In this document: piece by piece, positions 60,458 to 64,000 of the stretch
Numbering within the stretch: the first letter of the stretch is position 1
Layout of the letters: each line of letters begins with the position of its first letter
Assembly (NCBI GenBank): GCA_015227615.1
Contig: JAALGZ010000001.1
Coordinates: 1,860,001-1,924,000 of the forward strand
Source: Labyrinthula sp. Ha
Taxonomy: Eukaryota > Sar > Bigyra > Labyrinthulida > Labyrinthulaceae
Length of the DNA: 64,000 bases
Direction of reading: 5' to 3'
Notes under the pieces: model-generated
What the model saw: the letters and a program-made list of their open reading frames with translations, nothing else
Told to the model about the DNA's origin: nothing
Database searches by the model: none
Translations under genes and position numbers: made by a program

Positions 60458-61603
60458 CTATGTTTGCGCTAGCTGCTGCCCGAAAGTTGACCTTTCTCTT
60501 GCTGGTGAGCCACATTTCGAGTTCCCACCAAAAAAACTTATATTCTTTGCACTTGATGTATTACTATTCAACATAAAAGAAGTTATTCGTGAAAGTGGGC
60601 TCGTAATTCGTGTAGAATTAGGGCTTACAAAACCCGAAGCTGCAGCCGTATATCCATCTGTTCCATCAAGCAATTGCTCAGTTTTCTTAGTTGTTGTAAG
60701 AGCATGAGCTCTAGATATAAGAATATATACAGGAATAGTGGTAGCACACATTAATAAAATAGATCGGCCAACATAGTACGATTTTCTCTTGGTTGAGTTC
60801 TCTTGCAATGCTTCATACATAACAGAAAAACCCATTACCAAAAGACCAAAGAAACATATTGCAAAAACTGATGCAAAAATAGGTTGAAACTCGTCCACTT
60901 CATCTTGACTTACGCCTAAAATAATTCCCTGAGATTCATTATATGTTTCTTCCCTAGCTTTCCGAAATTCGGCTAGTATCTCATATGAATAGAATACCAC
61001 AAAAAAGAGAGGAATAAGGTTTGTAAACAAAAGTGTTGCTCCGAAAATGGAGTTAAAAGAACATCTAGCATATTCATTGTCTTCTTCTAAATATGGTCTG
61101 CAACTGCATTCTGGTCTAAACTCCGGGACAACAAAAAAAATAACAATAAAACTGAATTCCACACCTAGAATTAGAAAAACGATAAGTTGAGGTTCATAAC
61201 TCATTTTTCTTGAGTTTATAGATTTTCTTACCTTACCTAAAGATTGCCGACGTAACCAAACAAAATTCTTCCAAACTTTTCGTATCCTTGCAGCAAAGAT
61301 TCCAAACATCAACCCAAAGCCGAGAGCTAGCAGTCCAGGTTTTAAGTTACAAGTTTGCTGGCTGTTATTAAGGGGCCATGCAAGAATAGATGAAGTTAAA
61401 ATGACAGCACCGAAAGTAAAAATAAAACAATATTCGAAGTAGTGAGCAAGAAACTTTTTATTTTCTAGAATCCAGTAGAGGACTGCTAAGAGAACGAGAA
61501 TATCAAGCGTGGTCAACGTAGCAATAAATCTCTCTATACCCTCTGAATATGGCTCACGACAATCAACTTCACATTCGAGAGCGTCGTCGCCCGAAAAGTT
61601 CAT
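60458..61603 (-). CDS. Seven-transmembrane receptor, class C-like, 381 aa
   Basis: An intact single-exon frame from the ATG at 61603. Seven hydrophobic helices lie at about 27-46, 56-78, 88-107, 138-160, 184-210, 240-265 and 280-298. Helix 3 carries the class C hallmark: a Cys before the helix (Cys85), then LLALGFGLMFGIFAARIRKVW (LGFxLxFG and a basic end). Cys166, Cys168 and Cys181 in the second outer loop allow the usual disulfide. The N-terminus is only about 25 residues with two Cys, so there is no Venus-flytrap ligand domain and no signal peptide. The cytoplasmic tail of about 80 residues is Ser/Thr/Asn-rich (SPLSRITSFMLNSNTSSAKN), suited to phosphorylation. The ligand is unknown. It is divergent from the Makorin-like gene, 132 bp away. 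Confidence 0.87.
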   Translation of the reverse strand: MNFSGDDALECEVDCREPYSEGIERFIATLTTLDILVLLAVLYWILENKKFLAHYFEYCFIFTFGAVILTSSILAWPLNNSQQTCNLKPGLLALGFGLMFGIFAARIRKVWKNFVWLRRQSLGKVRKSINSRKMSYEPQLIVFLILGVEFSFIVIFFVVPEFRPECSCRPYLEEDNEYARCSFNSIFGATLLFTNLIPLFFVVFYSYEILAEFRKAREETYNESQGIILGVSQDEVDEFQPIFASVFAICFFGLLVMGFSVMYEALQENSTKRKSYYVGRSILLMCATTIPVYILISRAHALTTTKKTEQLLDGTDGYTAAASGFVSPNSTRITSPLSRITSFMLNSNTSSAKNISFFGGNSKCGSPARERSTFGQQLAQT

Positions 61604-61735
61604 TGTTCTTCACTTTGCTGTTTCCTTATCCGATGCTGTGTTTTAGTCCCTTTGATTGTTTGTGTTTTTGGGCAATTAGTCTTGTCACAAAATGATTGGT
61701 TAATCTGGATATTTTATTGGTTAAGCTATAGAGAA
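61604..61735. promoter_or_regulatory. Bidirectional promoter with two CCAAT-box-like sites
   Basis: The 132 bp between two divergent start codons hold ATTGGTTAA twice (61695-61703 and 61716-61724), inverted CCAAT boxes exactly 21 bp apart, two helical turns. NF-Y-type factors bind CCAAT, and paired spaced boxes are typical of their targets. If transcription starts nearer the Makorin side, they could fall in its leader instead. Confidence 0.5.
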
Positions 61736-62452
61736 ATGAAGAGCAGAAACTACAATAAACAAGAGGATGCTGTGTTTTATTATGGTTCTAACGCTGAGAA
61801 TCCAGTAAAGACAAATCCACAATCAAAGGTTGTGAATTCTTCTGGATGGGGTCGGTTCGCTGAGAAAGAAAGATATATTCATAATAAGCTAAACTCTTTT
61901 GTGGGTGAATCACGTACTGTTCAGGTTACTCACAATCTAAAGAGAAGTAAACCTACTACTCCCAGTCGTTCCATTGCTGAAACAGAAAAACTAGAATGTG
62001 GAATATGCCTGCAAACAATAACTTCACGCTTTGGTTTGCTTCCCAACTGTGCCCACAGCTTCTGCCTTTCTTGCATAAGAGATTGGAGAAAAGCTAAGAA
62101 CGCTGACCCATCTCTCGAAAACGTCAAAGGATGTCCCATATGTAGAAAAATATCCAACTTTATTATTCCTTCAAATTCATATTTAAATGGCCAACTTAAA
62201 ACTGATCTAATGATAAGATACAAAGAAAGTCTGTCACATATACGTTGCAAATATTTTACTAAGGAGAACAACTTTTCATGTCCGTTTAACGATAGCTGTT
62301 TGTATTTACATATGAGAATTAACGAGCATGGTAAAGAAGAAATTGAAACTAGAGGAAGTGTAAAGCTTAGAAACAGAACATTTCGAGATTGGAATGGTGG
62401 GTTAATTGTTGATAGAAAAGCTACACTTGGAGACTTTTTAGGTTATCGTTGA
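61736..62452 (+). CDS. Makorin-like RING + CCCH protein, 238 aa
   Basis: A start at the ATG 61736 (MKSRNYNKQE) gives 238 residues; the frame is open upstream but without another ATG. The RING finger has C88, C91, C105, H107, C110, C113, C133 and C136 (LECGICLQT, LPNCAHSFCLSCIRDW, GCPICRK). It is followed by SNFIIPS and then a CCCH finger, C171-x10-C182-x5-C188-x3-H192 (RCKYFTKENNFSCPF). This RING-then-CCCH order, with SNFxIPS between them, is the signature of Makorin E3 ubiquitin ligases. The usual one to three N-terminal CCCH fingers and the Makorin Cys-His segment are absent; residues 1-80 are Ser/Asn/Lys-rich. Either this is a shortened lineage version or an upstream exon is missed. Its stop is 41 bp from the convergent neighbour's stop. 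Confidence 0.9.
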   Translation: MKSRNYNKQEDAVFYYGSNAENPVKTNPQSKVVNSSGWGRFAEKERYIHNKLNSFVGESRTVQVTHNLKRSKPTTPSRSIAETEKLECGICLQTITSRFGLLPNCAHSFCLSCIRDWRKAKNADPSLENVKGCPICRKISNFIIPSNSYLNGQLKTDLMIRYKESLSHIRCKYFTKENNFSCPFNDSCLYLHMRINEHGKEEIETRGSVKLRNRTFRDWNGGLIVDRKATLGDFLGYR

Positions 62453-62493
62453 AATTAAAAGGTTTAGAAACAGATATAAATTAAACAAGCGCT

Positions 62494-62958
62494 TTAAGCA
62501 TCGCTATAGTCATCCAAATCAATAGGAATTCCCTCAATATTGCTTTCAGCTCTTAAAGGAGCATATTCACTCGTGCTAGATACATCCGAGCAGTTCTCAT
62601 CTCCCGAACTAAAAGCATCAGTTTCATCAAGCTGCACGTTAACACCAATGGATGTTCCATCGTTCCTTGAAATGCTTCTTAGGATACCGCGCTTAGTCTT
62701 GAACCTTGTTATTTCTGTCTTGGAGTTTACATCTGAGTTTTCTTGACCACTTTTTCCTTTCAGTTTCTTTTCCTTTGCTTTTGCTTGAAGTGACTCGTTA
62801 TACTTTGCAAGTGTTTCTAACCCAAGGATGCTGGATTGGGTCGGAAGAGTTGTATCTATTTTACCGCCCCCAGTTTTCTTTTCAACTTTTGGGTCTTGCT
62901 TTGCCTGTTTTAACTCCTTCTCCTCTAATTTTGCCTCCTTTTCTATTTTATCACTCAT
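62494..62958 (-). CDS. Acidic/basic low-complexity protein, 154 aa
   Basis: From the ATG at 62958 the product is MSDKIEKEAKLEEKELKQAK and so on, 154 residues. No family is recognised. The first 80 residues are a charged helical, probably coiled-coil region with Lys/Glu repeats. A basic patch follows (EITRFKTKRGILRSISRNDG), and the C-terminus is acidic and Ser-rich (DETDAFSSGDENCSDVSSTS), ending in PIDLDDYSDA. It is likely disordered and phosphorylated. The frame stays open upstream to about 63114 and there contains FCPKFNFGNFDGNECPF, Cys-rich enough to be a spliced exon, so the N-terminus may be longer. AAACGG occurs at 63001-63006. Confidence 0.6.
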   Translation of the reverse strand: MSDKIEKEAKLEEKELKQAKQDPKVEKKTGGGKIDTTLPTQSSILGLETLAKYNESLQAKAKEKKLKGKSGQENSDVNSKTEITRFKTKRGILRSISRNDGTSIGVNVQLDETDAFSSGDENCSDVSSTSEYAPLRAESNIEGIPIDLDDYSDA

Positions 62959-64000
62959 GTTTTTGTACTTAATACTATGCTGATGATTTTGGCTTGAACG
63001 AAACGGACATTCATTGCCGTCAAAATTCCCAAAATTAAATTTTGGGCAAAAGGTAAGAAAAACATAAAAAGGATTCCACACCTTACAAGAAGATGGATTC
63101 CTAAACTTTTGCAAGAAGCCTTACTTGGATAAACAACATAGGTTGACTCAATTTAAATCTGGTACTAAACTCTAATTCCAAGTTCATATTTCTCCAATTC
63201 AGGAGGATCTCCATGTACCAAAATTGTGAGCACAGGTAGGAATGTTGTGAAGGTTAGTACAGATCAGTGGAGAAGATCAATTTGACACAACTTACAATGT
63301 TGGTTACTTGCTACGAAATATAAATATTATTTATTAATAAAAAGATAAATTCTGTAACATGTATAACATAGACAGTCCAATTCTCGAAACGGTAAAAAAA
63401 AATCAGCCTATAATCTTGTTTATTAATTTGACTATTGAAATTTTTGCTCACCATTTGATTTTAAACCTTACTATGGTAAACCTAAGAATTAGCCAATTAT
63501 AATGAGAAATTCTCTCTACACAACCAGATCCACTGTGTGATGTATCATGATATATCACTCCAATTTTTAGTAGCCTGAGCAATACTCATGATAGAGTTCA
63601 TTGCATTGAGGATAAAATTGGTTCAAGCTACTATTGCGTCATCCATTTCATGCTTTCAGGTCCTAGCTATCAATAGGATTATTTTTTCTGTTTAGAACTT
63701 CGAAATATTTAAATTCTTGAGAATTTAACTCGACCTAATCTATTTCTAGTTCCATGGTCTGATATGTGTGCAATATAAGCGTGAATCTAAGAATTGAACT
63801 TCTGAATCTCCCAGATTTTTCTATAATAATTAGGTTATTTGTGTCCATTGCGCTGTTATAAACATGAAATGCAACATATCTAAGCTGCATTGACAACTCG
63901 TCACACTATAGCTTCATAAACCGTACTAATAAGTTTCTTATTTTTTAGTGATGAAATAATCGCTGTTATATGAAGGCCAATGGACCAAACCTATGTTATT
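62959..64000. other. Window end, nothing further recognised
   Basis: Apart from the possible upstream coding stretch to about 63114, this AT-rich kilobase shows no ORF above chance, no repeat and no RNA gene. It probably includes the promoter of the preceding minus-strand gene. Confidence 0.45.

Overview
This is a stretch of an AT-rich eukaryotic nuclear genome. The genes carry spliceosomal introns with GT...AG ends, and there is no operon layout or ribosome-binding site. Gene families include a class C-type seven-helix receptor, a Makorin-like RING protein, an AGC-type kinase, SANT/Myb proteins and urease maturation factors. Two retrotransposon classes are present. I could not assign the species. 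The introns I could reconstruct are extremely short, 28 to 34 nt in the secure cases, nearly all ending in TAG. This points to a lineage with strongly compacted introns but roomy, TE-rich intergenic DNA.

Layout. 1-3360: no gene seen, one GC-rich hairpin. 3361-5126: an unknown basic protein, a possible tiny three-exon gene, and a five-exon UreG GTPase gene on the minus strand. 5127-10110: non-coding or decayed. 10111-14467: a broken Ty1/copia element with two short LTRs. 14880-15260: a coding-like remnant. 15326-15991: an unknown gene. 15992-25751: no gene seen. 25752-29835: a tight cluster of a UBA/SANT/U-box-like protein, divergent from a Nudix protein, which converges on a protein kinase. 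29836-38840: decayed DNA. 38841-40208: adenylosuccinate synthetase with a presequence-like N-terminus. 40209-47018: decayed DNA with small repeats and a GC-rich island. 47019-51080: a decayed APE-type LINE on the minus strand. 51308-52244: a two-exon SANT/Myb protein. 53596-54463: a UreH/NicO-type nickel transporter. 55159-55813: a small gene or pseudogene with possible Alba likeness. 56129-60457: decayed DNA. 60458-62958: a compact cluster of a 7TM receptor, divergent from a Makorin-like protein, which converges on an acidic low-complexity protein. 62959-64000: no gene seen.

Functional links. UreG (4 kb) and the nickel transporter (54 kb) both serve nickel supply to urease, but lie about 49 kb apart. 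Two protein-ubiquitination candidates, the U-box-like and Makorin-like proteins, sit in divergent pairs with promoters of 132 to 150 bp. The two TEs carry stop codons and frameshifts, so I treat them as inactive. A pair of strongly diverged, collinear repeats at 38.1-38.7 and 58.0-58.6 kb suggests that much of the empty intergenic DNA is old TE sequence mutated beyond ORF detection.
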